A stretch of DNA of 55,209 bases from Bacteroidales bacterium Bact_11 (lineage in GTDB: Bacteria > Bacteroidota > Bacteroidia > Bacteroidales > UBA932): contig LUZC01000044.1 in the NCBI GenBank assembly GCA_001603505.1, forward strand, positions 1 to 55,209, read 5' to 3'. The position numbers and the translations under genes were made by a program. Position 1 is the stretch's first letter. Each line of letters begins with the position of its first letter. This document shows positions 42,224 through 50,248 of the stretch, one piece after another. The notes under the pieces are model-generated. The model did not search any database, was not told where the DNA came from, and worked only from the letters and a program-made list of their open reading frames with translations.

Positions 42224-42801
42224 AAGTTCAGGAAATCGATTTCAGTTACGCCGGCGACGGATTCCACTTTGAAGGAATAGGCGCCGGCGGTTTTTATTTC
42301 CACCGAATAGTTTCCGGCCGATGCGTAGGTGTGGATCAGGCCGCTGCGGTAGGTTTCCTCAGCGCCATCCCCCCACAGAACCGTACCCGTCATGCCGCTC
42401 CCCGTGAAAGAAGGGGCCTTGAACGAGGCGTTCCCGTGTTTGATGACGAGCGACTGGGGAAGGTCGGGCTGTTGATTGACGGAAATCGAACGTGTCAGGT
42501 CGCGGCAGGTGATCGTCACGCTTCCCCGCCGGAGCGTACTCCGGTCGTTGGCATCGGCGCGGACCGTCAGCGAGGCCGTTCCTTTTTTTCCGGATGCGGG
42601 CGACACTTGCAGCCAGGGATCCGAAGTCGTGGCCGTCCAGTCGTAATTGGTGGTAAGGTTCACCGTCTGGGAGCCGCCGGCGGCTTTCATGTCGAGCGTC
42701 GCCACATCAAAATTCACGGAAGGTTCTTCGCGTTCGCAGGAGAGCAGTGCAGGCGTCAGGAGCACCATCAGCCCCATCATCAGAATGCGTATCGTTTTCA
42801 T
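42220..42801 (-). CDS. BACON-domain lipoprotein, copy A
   Basis: A 193-residue lipoprotein (MKTIRILMMGLMVLLTPALLSC, lipid Cys22). Residues about 28-110 form a BACON domain (NYDWTATTSDPWLQVSP, GTASLTVRA, GSVTITC). Residues about 115-193 form a PKD-like piece with VLWGDGAEETY and HTYASAGNYSVEI, ending VAGVTEIDF. BACON domains often bind carbohydrate or act as spacers. It overlaps the C10 protease gene (copy A) by 4 nt, and a paralogous pair lies directly upstream, so it may be a partner, anchor or inhibitor of that protease (inference). Confidence 0.88.
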   Translation of the reverse strand: MKTIRILMMGLMVLLTPALLSCEREEPSVNFDVATLDMKAAGGSQTVNLTTNYDWTATTSDPWLQVSPASGKKGTASLTVRADANDRSTLRRGSVTITCRDLTRSISVNQQPDLPQSLVIKHGNASFKAPSFTGSGMTGTVLWGDGAEETYRSGLIHTYASAGNYSVEIKTAGAYSFKVESVAGVTEIDFLNF

Positions 42802-44624
42802 TTGTTTCCCATTTTAAGATTGACGACCACTTGCTCACCGTTGTGCTTGAGCGTCAGCGAATAGGCCCCTTTCGACAGTCCCTCGGTCGGGATCTTCAGG
42901 GTCGTGAAATCATACACGATTCCTTCCTTGACGGCCGTTCCGGAAGAACTTTTGAGCGTCCAGTCCACACGGTCTTTTGTCTCCACGGTCACTTCTCCGG
43001 AGGTCTTGTTATAGCTGACCGATGTCACGTCGGAGAGCTTAGTTCCGTCGGAAACCGCGATTTCCGCCACGATGTCGGAGGTCCGGTCGAACAGCGGCGT
43101 CTCCCACACTCCTTCGGGCCAGTCGAGACTGCGGTACAGGAGCTGGATCTTCTCGCCTTCCTGCGGATAGGCACGCATCATACAATCGATGTTCGTATAG
43201 CCGCGGCCGCTGCCCGATTTAAGGACGTCGATATCCTTGACAGGGCAGATAGCGTCCACGACAGCGCCATCACGGTCGGTCAGCGCGAGGAAATACTGTC
43301 CTTCGAACGAATGGATGCCACCGTTATAGAGGAACCCCACCTGCATGGTGAAAGCCTCGCCGGTACGGATGGTACCCGACGGGGTCAGGCCATTGTACAC
43401 ATTGCCGCTACTGGAGGAAGTGCCGCTCTGGAAATACAGGTATTCCTTGGTCTTTTCGCTGCTCCCCTGCTTGGGCACGAGGCCGAAAGTCGCAGCATGG
43501 CTGTAGATGTACTGTCGCGTCGTGCTCGGCGTAAAGGCCGACAGGGCATAGTATCCGTTGCTGCTGCCGCCCCATCCCCAGTTCACATGGACATTGCCGC
43601 TCTGGTCATAGCCGTCCACCAGGAAGGCATGTCCGCCGCCTTCCCTGCGGGCGGAATAGAGCACGGGATGATCCTGCAGCTCGCCCTTGAGCAGGTCGAG
43701 CCACTGGGCATCGGTAAAGAGTTCACGCTTGTAGTAGTACGCACCGGGATCGAAACCGAAATGGTCGACAGCGCACCCCGCCATGGTAGGCACGTTCGCG
43801 CTCGTGGATTCGGCAAATTTGGCCTGAACCGCCACTCCGCAGTCATACACCAGCCGTGCTACCGCCGCACCTTCCTCTTCGGTATAGCCCTCGCGGTAGT
43901 CGAATTTGATCTTGTCCCATTCATAGGGATGGCCCAGTTCAAAGCCTTCGATGCTGCACAGCGTACCGTCGTCCAGTTCGTAGCTGTAAGGCGGAAGATA
44001 TCCCTCGCCTTTAGCTGGATAACCGAAGAAGCGCATCAGCATGCCCATGGCCAGCGGAACGCAGCCGATCACGGCGTGGCTGCTGCCCGACATGGGCGTC
44101 AGGTTGTTGAAAGGAGCGTTCTGGTTCCAGACGGGTGTCGCATATTCTACGGCGGGTTTGTAGTCGTTGCCTCCCTTCGTCCGGGTCAGGACTGCCGTCC
44201 ATGCTTCAACGGCGGGACGGTCGCCTTCACGTCGGATCACGCCGACCTGGTCCTCAAAATCGGAGAGCCAGTCGCGGAGCCCGTCGGGCATCGAGGCAAC
44301 GTCGCCGAACGACTCGTCGAACGAATAGGCCAGCACCGGCTTGCAGGCATCGTCGCCCGCAATGATCACGAACCCGCCGCCTTCCCGGTTGAAGATGTGG
44401 AAGGCCGGAGTCTGTTCGCCCGCCTTGGTCAGCGGTGCGTCGTAAAGTGCCACGCGGGTCAACGGAGCCATCCGCCGAACGGCATTCGCGTCGTTCTTGA
44501 AGAACGCCCTAGCCGTCTCTCCGGCACGGAGGGCATCGACCGGATCAGCCAATGCCGTTGCCGCAGTCGATACAGTCAACAGTACGACGCACAACCCCTT
44601 CAGAAAAAAATGCAATGATTTCAT
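42798..44624 (-). CDS. C10-family cysteine protease (streptopain-like), copy A
   Basis: A 608-residue secreted zymogen with a signal peptide (residues 1-26), an inhibitory propeptide (about 27-165) and a catalytic domain with Cys188 (SSHAVIGCVPLAMG), His332 (GGGHAFLVDGYD) and the Asn348/Trp351 element VNWGWGG. A beta-rich tail (about 395-608) ends LSKGAYSLTLKHNGEQVVV, similar to a type-9-secretion or adhesion-type end domain. Family members (SpeB, interpain, Bfp) degrade host proteins. Residues 50-103 are identical to copy B. Coupled by overlap to BACON genes on both sides. Confidence 0.93.
   Translation of the reverse strand: MKSLHFFLKGLCVVLLTVSTAATALADPVDALRAGETARAFFKNDANAVRRMAPLTRVALYDAPLTKAGEQTPAFHIFNREGGGFVIIAGDDACKPVLAYSFDESFGDVASMPDGLRDWLSDFEDQVGVIRREGDRPAVEAWTAVLTRTKGGNDYKPAVEYATPVWNQNAPFNNLTPMSGSSHAVIGCVPLAMGMLMRFFGYPAKGEGYLPPYSYELDDGTLCSIEGFELGHPYEWDKIKFDYREGYTEEEGAAVARLVYDCGVAVQAKFAESTSANVPTMAGCAVDHFGFDPGAYYYKRELFTDAQWLDLLKGELQDHPVLYSARREGGGHAFLVDGYDQSGNVHVNWGWGGSSNGYYALSAFTPSTTRQYIYSHAATFGLVPKQGSSEKTKEYLYFQSGTSSSSGNVYNGLTPSGTIRTGEAFTMQVGFLYNGGIHSFEGQYFLALTDRDGAVVDAICPVKDIDVLKSGSGRGYTNIDCMMRAYPQEGEKIQLLYRSLDWPEGVWETPLFDRTSDIVAEIAVSDGTKLSDVTSVSYNKTSGEVTVETKDRVDWTLKSSSGTAVKEGIVYDFTTLKIPTEGLSKGAYSLTLKHNGEQVVVNLKMGNK
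44316..44477 (-). repeat. Homogenised propeptide tract, copy A
   Basis: These 162 nt encode residues 50-103 of protease copy A. Compared with 46735-46896 I count 10 mismatches (about 94% identity), all silent, whereas sequence on either side, including the signal peptide and catalytic domain, has diverged widely. The pattern fits recent gene conversion or strong selection on this piece. Confidence 0.75.
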
Positions 44625-45211
44625 TAAAATTCTCCCATGTCAATTTCAGAAATGCCAGCTATCGACTCCAGGTCGAATGCCGTACCGCCGACCGACTTGA
44701 TGGTCAGGATATGGCTTCCGCTGGAAGAGTACGTATGGCTGAGCGAGGAACTGTAATTTTCTTCCGTTCCATCGCCCCAGTTCACGATGCCCGAAAAGCC
44801 ATTGCCTTTGAAGGACGGAACACGGAACGAGGAATTGGTGTGCTTAATGATAAGTGCCTGGTTCATGTTGGGCTTCTGGGTGACGGTGAAGCTCTTGTTG
44901 AGCGTCGAACAAGTAACCGTCACGCTGCCTTTGCGGACCGCACCCGAATTGTTGGCTTCTGCACGAATGGTGAAAGAAGCCGATCCTTTTGCACCGGATG
45001 CCGGCGATACCGTCAGCCAGGGATCGGAGGTCTTGGCCGTCCACTCGTAGTTGGTGGTCATGCTGACGGATTGCGAACCGCCATTAGACGGAATCTCGAA
45101 GGAAGTGGCGTCACTGATGATGGAGGGCTCTTCCGGTTGGCAGGATACAAGGACGGATGTCGCGAACAATGCCAGACAGACCGTCGCCAGAATATGCAGC
45201 TTTTTCATCAT
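44624..45211 (-). CDS. BACON-domain lipoprotein, copy B
   Basis: A 195-residue paralogue of copy A: lipoprotein signal ending LVSC (Cys24), a BACON domain (NYEWTAKTSDPWLTVSP) and a PKD-like domain (GIVNWGDGTEENY, HTYSSSGSHILTI) ending IAGISEIDM. The two copies agree in length and layout but only moderately in sequence. It overlaps the protease copy B gene by 4 nt and the protease copy A start by 1 nt. Confidence 0.88.
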   Translation of the reverse strand: MMKKLHILATVCLALFATSVLVSCQPEEPSIISDATSFEIPSNGGSQSVSMTTNYEWTAKTSDPWLTVSPASGAKGSASFTIRAEANNSGAVRKGSVTVTCSTLNKSFTVTQKPNMNQALIIKHTNSSFRVPSFKGNGFSGIVNWGDGTEENYSSSLSHTYSSSGSHILTIKSVGGTAFDLESIAGISEIDMGEF

Positions 45212-47034
45212 TTTCCCATTTTAATCGTTAAAACCTGCTTTTCGCCGCCGCGCTGAAGCGTCAGCGTGTACGAATCCTTGGACAGCTCGGATGCGGCAAT
45301 CGAAAGGGCAAAATCTTTGCTGGTGCCTTCCGCCACAACGGTCGACCCCTTCTTGACCGACCAGGTCACCCGGTCCATGGTCTTCATGGTCACCTTTCCG
45401 GTAGATTTGTCGTAGCTGTAGGAGGTGACATCGGCGAGCTTGCTTTCGTCGGGGGCAACGTCGATTTCGAACACGGTCCTTTTTTCTTCATTGTTGACCA
45501 GCGGCGTCTTCCATACGCCATCAGGCCAGTTGTCGCTCCGGTAGAAGAGCTTCAACTTGTCGCCAGCCATCGGGTAAGACTTCATCTTGCAATCAACCTT
45601 CCAGATAAGAAGGAATTTCTGGGCATTGACAGGATCAAAACTCTTCTCTTCCGAAATCTTTTCCACGATGTCGCCATTGGCGTCGACGAGAGCGAAGAAA
45701 TATTTACCCTTGATGGGGGTAATGCCGCCGTTGCAGAGCCACACGGCATTCATCTGGAACGCTTTGCTCCGTACAGGGGTTTCGGAAACCATAAGTCCGG
45801 GATAGAAAACACCTTCGCTTTCGGCGGGATAATAGTACAAAAACTCCTCCGGCTGACCGCCCTGCCCCTTGTCGGGAACGAGCCCCAGCACGGTTGTGTG
45901 TTCAAATTCATAGAGATACCCTTCCAGGGGAGCAAAGGCCGAAAGCGCGAAATATCCGTTGTACGAACCATTCCAGCCCCAGTTGATATGGAGATTGCTT
46001 TTCTTGTCGTAGCCGTCAACCACAAAGCCGTGTCCACCGCCCTCCTTGCTGGCGGCATAAAGGACAGGGTGATCTTGCAGATCCCCTTTTAACATGTTCA
46101 TCCACTCTTCATCGGTAAAGAACTTGCGCTTGAGATGGGACACATTGGGGTCGTAGCCGAAATGCTCGATGACGGCGGGAATCAGCCGCCAGAAATCGTC
46201 GTCGGTACCATCCGGTCGGTAGTAGGCATGACCGGCGACACCGATATCGCGCAGCAGCACGGCGACGGCGTCGGCCTGTTCATCCGTAAAGCCTTCCTTG
46301 AAATTGACGCCATGGAATTTGCTCCATTCGTAGGGGTGTCCCAAATCATATCCGGAAATGGAATCGGCATAGCCCCATGCATCGTAACTATAACTTTCCA
46401 GCGTGCCCGTACCCTGGGCAGGATAGCAGAAAAAGTCCATGATAATGCCCATTGCCACCGGGATGCAGCCCGCATAGCAGGTCCAGCCGTCGATCTTGTG
46501 ACACAACCGGTTGTAGGGGTCACTCTGGTTCCACTCAGCCGTCTTGTGCAGGACCTCGGCCTGATAGCCGCTGCCGGCCTTGGTCGGGTATTGGATTTCC
46601 ATCCAGGCTTCCTTCGCCTTCTCGAGGCCTTTCTGACTGGCACCCTGGGTGCGCACCAGATCGACCTGCTTTTCAAAGTCGCCGAGCCAATCCTTCAAAC
46701 CGTCGGGCAACTGGTCGGCCGTACCGAAGACGCCGTCGAACGAATAGGCCAGCACCGGCTTGCAGGCGTCGTCGCCCGCAATGATCACGAATCCGCCGCC
46801 TTCCCGATTAAAAATGTGGAAGGCAGGAGTCTGTTCGCCCGCCTTGGTCAGCGGTGCATCGTAAAGAGCCACGCGGGTCAGCGGAGCCATCCGACGGCCC
46901 GTATTGGGATCATTCCGGAAGAATGCACGCGCAACATCCCCTGCCTGCTGGACATCCACCGGGCCTGCCAGGGCCGGCAGTACGGGGAGCAATGCGAGCA
47001 TCAGTCCTATCAACAGTTTATTTCTGAATACCAT
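45208..47034 (-). CDS. C10-family cysteine protease (streptopain-like), copy B
   Basis: A 608-residue secreted zymogen with the same layout as copy A: signal peptide (1-23), propeptide, catalytic Cys190 (TCYAGCIPVAMG), His335 (GGGHGFVVDGYD) and Asn351/Trp354 (INWGWNG), and a beta-rich tail ending LSKDSYTLTLQRGGEK. The catalytic domains of the two copies differ at many positions, so substrate range may differ, while propeptide residues 47-100 are identical to residues 50-103 of copy A. It starts within the last codons of nhaC (17-nt overlap). Confidence 0.93.
   Translation of the reverse strand: MVFRNKLLIGLMLALLPVLPALAGPVDVQQAGDVARAFFRNDPNTGRRMAPLTRVALYDAPLTKAGEQTPAFHIFNREGGGFVIIAGDDACKPVLAYSFDGVFGTADQLPDGLKDWLGDFEKQVDLVRTQGASQKGLEKAKEAWMEIQYPTKAGSGYQAEVLHKTAEWNQSDPYNRLCHKIDGWTCYAGCIPVAMGIIMDFFCYPAQGTGTLESYSYDAWGYADSISGYDLGHPYEWSKFHGVNFKEGFTDEQADAVAVLLRDIGVAGHAYYRPDGTDDDFWRLIPAVIEHFGYDPNVSHLKRKFFTDEEWMNMLKGDLQDHPVLYAASKEGGGHGFVVDGYDKKSNLHINWGWNGSYNGYFALSAFAPLEGYLYEFEHTTVLGLVPDKGQGGQPEEFLYYYPAESEGVFYPGLMVSETPVRSKAFQMNAVWLCNGGITPIKGKYFFALVDANGDIVEKISEEKSFDPVNAQKFLLIWKVDCKMKSYPMAGDKLKLFYRSDNWPDGVWKTPLVNNEEKRTVFEIDVAPDESKLADVTSYSYDKSTGKVTMKTMDRVTWSVKKGSTVVAEGTSKDFALSIAASELSKDSYTLTLQRGGEKQVLTIKMGK
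46735..46896 (-). repeat. Homogenised propeptide tract, copy B
   Basis: The partner of 44316-44477, encoding residues 47-100 of protease copy B, from Arg-Arg-Met to Ser-Phe-Asp. Protein sequence is identical over 54 residues, with 10 silent base differences. Confidence 0.75.
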
Positions 47035-48460
47035 CGGTGTTAAGTTTATGGATCTTGATATTGAATGCAGCGTAGAAAATGGCGATCAGCGGCGTCACAA
47101 AGCAGAAGATCGCGAAGGGGAAATAGGCCATCGTGGCCACACCAAGCACACTCGACTGGACCACGGCACACGTGTTCCAGGGAACCAGCACGGAACTCAC
47201 CGTGCCGGAGTCTTCCAGCGTACGGCTCAGCACTTCCGGCGCCAGGCCGAAACGCTTGTAGGAGTCGCGGAACATGTTGCCGGGCAGAAGAATCGACATG
47301 AACTGGTCCGACAGCGTGAGGTTGCAGAAAATACAGCTCAGCACCGTCGCCGACACCAGTCCGCCCGTGCGGTGAACCTTGCGGATGATGGCGCCGGTAA
47401 TGGCCTCCACCATACCGCAGGCCGACAGGCAGCCGCCAAAGAGCATCACGGCGATGATAATCCACACCGTGTTGACCATCCCCGACATGCCGCTGGTCGA
47501 TGCCAGCCGCGTGATGAGCGGGTCGCCCGTCTCGATATTTACGGAAGTCGACATCATCTGCATCAGCGAGCCGAAGAACCGGCGCAAGCCCGACACATCG
47601 GCACCCACGATCTGGTCGATGATCTGCGGCTGGGCGAAATAGCACAGGATGCCGCCCGCCAATGCCGACAGGAACAGCGTCACCATGGCGGGCACCTTCC
47701 GGAAAATCAGGAAAATCGTGAAGCAGGGCACCAGCAGGTACCAGCCCGAAATATGGAACGTCTCCTGCAGTACCACCATCTGGCGTCCCACCTCCACTTC
47801 GGAAGAAACGGGCACCACGAATCCCACGACGCCATACACCGCCAGGCAGATGACCAGCGCCGGCAGCGTAGTGAGCAGCGTATAGCGCACGTGCGTATAG
47901 AGGTCCACGCCGGCAATCGACGCCGACAGGTTGGTCGTATCGCTCAAGGGAGATACTTTATCGCCCAGATAAGCGCCCGAAATGATGGCGCCTGCCAGCC
48001 ATCCCGAAGGCAGTCCGATGAACGTGCCCGCCCCGAAGAGTGCCACGCCGATCGTACCGACCGTGGTCCAGGAGCTGCCCGCCAGCAGCGAAACGATGGC
48101 GCAAAGCAGGAACGAAAGCACCACGAACACGCGCGGATGAATCAGCTTCAAGCCATACCAGATCATCGTGGGCACGATGCCCGAAAGCATCCAGGTGGCC
48201 GTCAGCGCGCCGATCGACAGCAGGATGATGATGGCCGACGACGTGGATTTGAGGTTGTCGCCCACCTTCTCCTCGAACACCGACCAGGGCACCTTCAGCC
48301 CGTAGAGTCCGATCAGGGCGGTCACCACCGCGGCGCCGAAGATGGCGATCTGCGAGGGACCGGCCGTCAGCTCGTCACCGAAGATGCTCACGCCGATCAT
48401 CAGCAGGATGATCAGCGTAAGGACGGGCACCAGGGAGAGCAGCAGTCCGGGCTTCTTCAT
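47018..48460 (-). CDS. nhaC: Na+/H+ antiporter, NhaC family
   Basis: A 480-residue inner-membrane antiporter with about eleven helices and the family segments GSSWTTVGTIGVALFG, GAIISGAYLGDKVSPLSDTTN and EDSGTVSSVLVPWNTC. It exchanges sodium for protons (some relatives take up malate or lysine). It begins 3 nt after corA ends and its 3' end overlaps the C10 protease copy B start by 17 nt, so it sits in one operon with secreted proteases. Confidence 0.93.
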   Translation of the reverse strand: MKKPGLLLSLVPVLTLIILLMIGVSIFGDELTAGPSQIAIFGAAVVTALIGLYGLKVPWSVFEEKVGDNLKSTSSAIIILLSIGALTATWMLSGIVPTMIWYGLKLIHPRVFVVLSFLLCAIVSLLAGSSWTTVGTIGVALFGAGTFIGLPSGWLAGAIISGAYLGDKVSPLSDTTNLSASIAGVDLYTHVRYTLLTTLPALVICLAVYGVVGFVVPVSSEVEVGRQMVVLQETFHISGWYLLVPCFTIFLIFRKVPAMVTLFLSALAGGILCYFAQPQIIDQIVGADVSGLRRFFGSLMQMMSTSVNIETGDPLITRLASTSGMSGMVNTVWIIIAVMLFGGCLSACGMVEAITGAIIRKVHRTGGLVSATVLSCIFCNLTLSDQFMSILLPGNMFRDSYKRFGLAPEVLSRTLEDSGTVSSVLVPWNTCAVVQSSVLGVATMAYFPFAIFCFVTPLIAIFYAAFNIKIHKLNTDGIQK

Positions 48461-48463
48461 GGC

Positions 48464-49411
48464 CTACATCATTTTCTTGCGGCGGAAGAACAGGAAGACG
48501 CAAAGGACGATCAGCAGCATCGCACCCAGCACGATGAACATGTCCCAGATCCCTCCCACCAGCGGCAGCTGGATGTTCATGCCATAGATGCTGGCAATGA
48601 GCGTGGGCGGCATCAGGAGCAGCGAAACCATCGTGAAGATCTTCATGATCTTGTTCTGTTCCAGGTCGATCAGACCGAGCACCGTGTTCTGGAGGTATTC
48701 CAGACGTTCGAAGCTGAAGTCCGTATGGTTGATCAGCGAAGTGATGTCTTTCAGCAGGATGCCGAGCTTGCCGTTGATCACGTCGGGCGTCTTGTCGCTG
48801 CGCAGGATACTCGAGATCATGCGCTGCTTGTCGACGATGTTCTCGCGCACCATCATCGTGTTTTCCTGTAGCTGGTTGATGTCGAGGAGGAATTCCTCGT
48901 TCACATCCTCACCCAAACTCACGCGCTTGCTGTACTGCCCGATTTCCTTCGACATCAGCTCGATCATGTCGGCGTCGAGGTCGATCCGGTTCTCCAGGAT
49001 GCCCACCAGCACGTGGAATCCAGTGGGATAGAGCTTGGAATTGAACAGGATGCGGCGCTGGATGTCGGTGAAGCTGCGCAGGGGCACCTGGCGGATCGAC
49101 GTCATGGTATGGCCGGTCAGCACGAAGGAAACCGATTCCATCGTGTAGTTCTCGGCGCTCGGGATCAGGAAGTTCGTGTTGGCGAAGATGGAATCGAAGG
49201 TCTCGCTGTAGCGCGATGAACTCTCGATCTCCTCGGCCTGTGCGCGGCTCTGCAGCGTGGTGTTCAGGAAATTCTCGACGATGCGTTTCTCTTCGCCCGT
49301 CGGATTGAACAGGTCGAGCCAGAGCGCATCCTCACGCGAAATCTTCTTCAGGATTCCGATGGATTCGGAGACTTCGGCCTGTCCGTTGAGATTGTAAAAG
49401 ATTTTGATCAT
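48464..49411 (-). CDS. corA: CorA-family magnesium/divalent cation transporter
   Basis: A 315-residue protein: a long cytosolic helical domain (about 1-250), then two C-terminal membrane helices separated by a loop after the family motif YGMN (SIYGMNIQLPLVGG), and a basic tail (FFRRKKMM). Pentameric Mg2+ channel in the inner membrane. First gene of the corA-nhaC-protease-BACON run; no -7 box is evident in the 57 nt upstream. Confidence 0.93.
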   Translation of the reverse strand: MIKIFYNLNGQAEVSESIGILKKISREDALWLDLFNPTGEEKRIVENFLNTTLQSRAQAEEIESSSRYSETFDSIFANTNFLIPSAENYTMESVSFVLTGHTMTSIRQVPLRSFTDIQRRILFNSKLYPTGFHVLVGILENRIDLDADMIELMSKEIGQYSKRVSLGEDVNEEFLLDINQLQENTMMVRENIVDKQRMISSILRSDKTPDVINGKLGILLKDITSLINHTDFSFERLEYLQNTVLGLIDLEQNKIMKIFTMVSLLLMPPTLIASIYGMNIQLPLVGGIWDMFIVLGAMLLIVLCVFLFFRRKKMM

Positions 49412-49447
49412 GTTCCTCGAGTATTAATGTGTTCCTGTTTCCGTGAA

Positions 49448-49463
49448 CCGGCCCCGGGGCCGG
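49448..49463. other. 16-bp perfect GC palindrome between mqnA and corA
   Basis: CCGGCCCCGGGGCCGG is fully self-complementary and lies 5 nt after the mqnA stop codon (minus strand) and 36 nt before the corA start. It can form a 6-bp stem with a 4-nt loop. No T-run follows on either strand, so a standard terminator is unlikely. It may slow transcription or be a protein-binding site. Confidence 0.45.
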
Positions 49464-49468
49464 AAGGC

Positions 49469-50230
49469 TCAGCACACACATTCTCGAGGGGTCAGCTTCT
49501 CCAGGGCTACGCGACGGAACTCGGAGAGACCGGCGCGCTTCTCGCTGTCGAGCGTGAAAGAGATGTTATCCCGCAAATACTTGAGGGCATACTCCCTGGG
49601 AAACTGATGATTGTATTTTTCTACGGCCTCGGGGATATGGCGGATGCCATATTCGAGGGCCTGGTTGAACGATTCGATGAAACGGGGCTCCAGCGGTTTG
49701 TTGGCCGTCCAGGCGGCAAACACGAACGGGAGCTTCTTCAAAGCGATCCACTCTTCGGCCAGATCATACACATAGGCGAATTCTACAGCGTGGAGCAGGG
49801 CCTTGTCGCCGATCAGCAGATAGCTCTTCGAAGGATCGAGCCTCTGGCATGCAAAGTCGAAGGGGACAAAGCGCGGAGCAATGTGCCATTTCTCACGGCA
49901 GAGCAACTGCGTGAGCAGCACCGAGGTGCGGCTGTCCACATCGAGCCGTATCTCCCCCACTTCTGCGATCGGGCGTCCGGAGCACAACACCACGCTGGCC
50001 ACCTTTCCCGTCGCACCGATGCAGAAATCCGACACGATGTGCGGGTCGCGCAGGTCGCAGAGCGCGCCCACGGGCATGATCCCCACGTCAGCCCGGTCTT
50101 CGCGCAGCATGCGCGCCGATTCTGCCGGGGTGCAGAACTGCATGACGATCGTTCCGGGGGCCATTTTGGCCTCCAGTCCATAGATGAACGGAATCGTGTT
50201 CAAATAGTTGATCGCTGCAATTCTTACCAT
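49469..50230 (-). CDS. mqnA: Chorismate dehydratase of the futalosine menaquinone pathway
   Basis: A 253-residue periplasmic-binding-protein-like enzyme of the MqnA/MqnD group: VRIAAINYLNTIPFIYGLE at the start, the DVGIMPVGALCDL segment, and DVDSRTSVLLTQLL. MqnA turns chorismate into 3-enolpyruvyl-benzoate, the first step of the futalosine route. The ATG at 50230 is used; the TTG at 50239 lies inside the -7 box. The assignment to MqnA over MqnD rests on length and the N-terminal pattern. Confidence 0.85.
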   Translation of the reverse strand: MVRIAAINYLNTIPFIYGLEAKMAPGTIVMQFCTPAESARMLREDRADVGIMPVGALCDLRDPHIVSDFCIGATGKVASVVLCSGRPIAEVGEIRLDVDSRTSVLLTQLLCREKWHIAPRFVPFDFACQRLDPSKSYLLIGDKALLHAVEFAYVYDLAEEWIALKKLPFVFAAWTANKPLEPRFIESFNQALEYGIRHIPEAVEKYNHQFPREYALKYLRDNISFTLDSEKRAGLSEFRRVALEKLTPRECVC

Positions 50231-50236
50231 ATCTTG

Positions 50237-50244
50237 CAAAGGTA
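50237..50244 (-). promoter_or_regulatory. -7 box of mqnA
   Basis: Minus-strand TACCTTTG matches TAnnTTTG and is followed after 6 nt by the mqnA ATG at 50230, again implying a leaderless mRNA. It lies 4 nt beyond the end of the symporter gene, so mqnA is transcribed separately. Confidence 0.6.
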
Positions 50245-50248
50245 GGAA

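Noticed and set aside
42747-44618. A 623-codon plus-strand open frame
   Set aside because: Exact antisense shadow of the C10 protease copy A, whose catalytic motifs are complete on the other strand.
46904-48871. A 655-codon plus-strand open frame
   Set aside because: It lies antisense to nhaC, corA and protease B and is dominated by His, Arg, Gln, Asp and Gly in low-complexity style, the usual mirror of GC-rich membrane-protein codons. No domain, no promoter.
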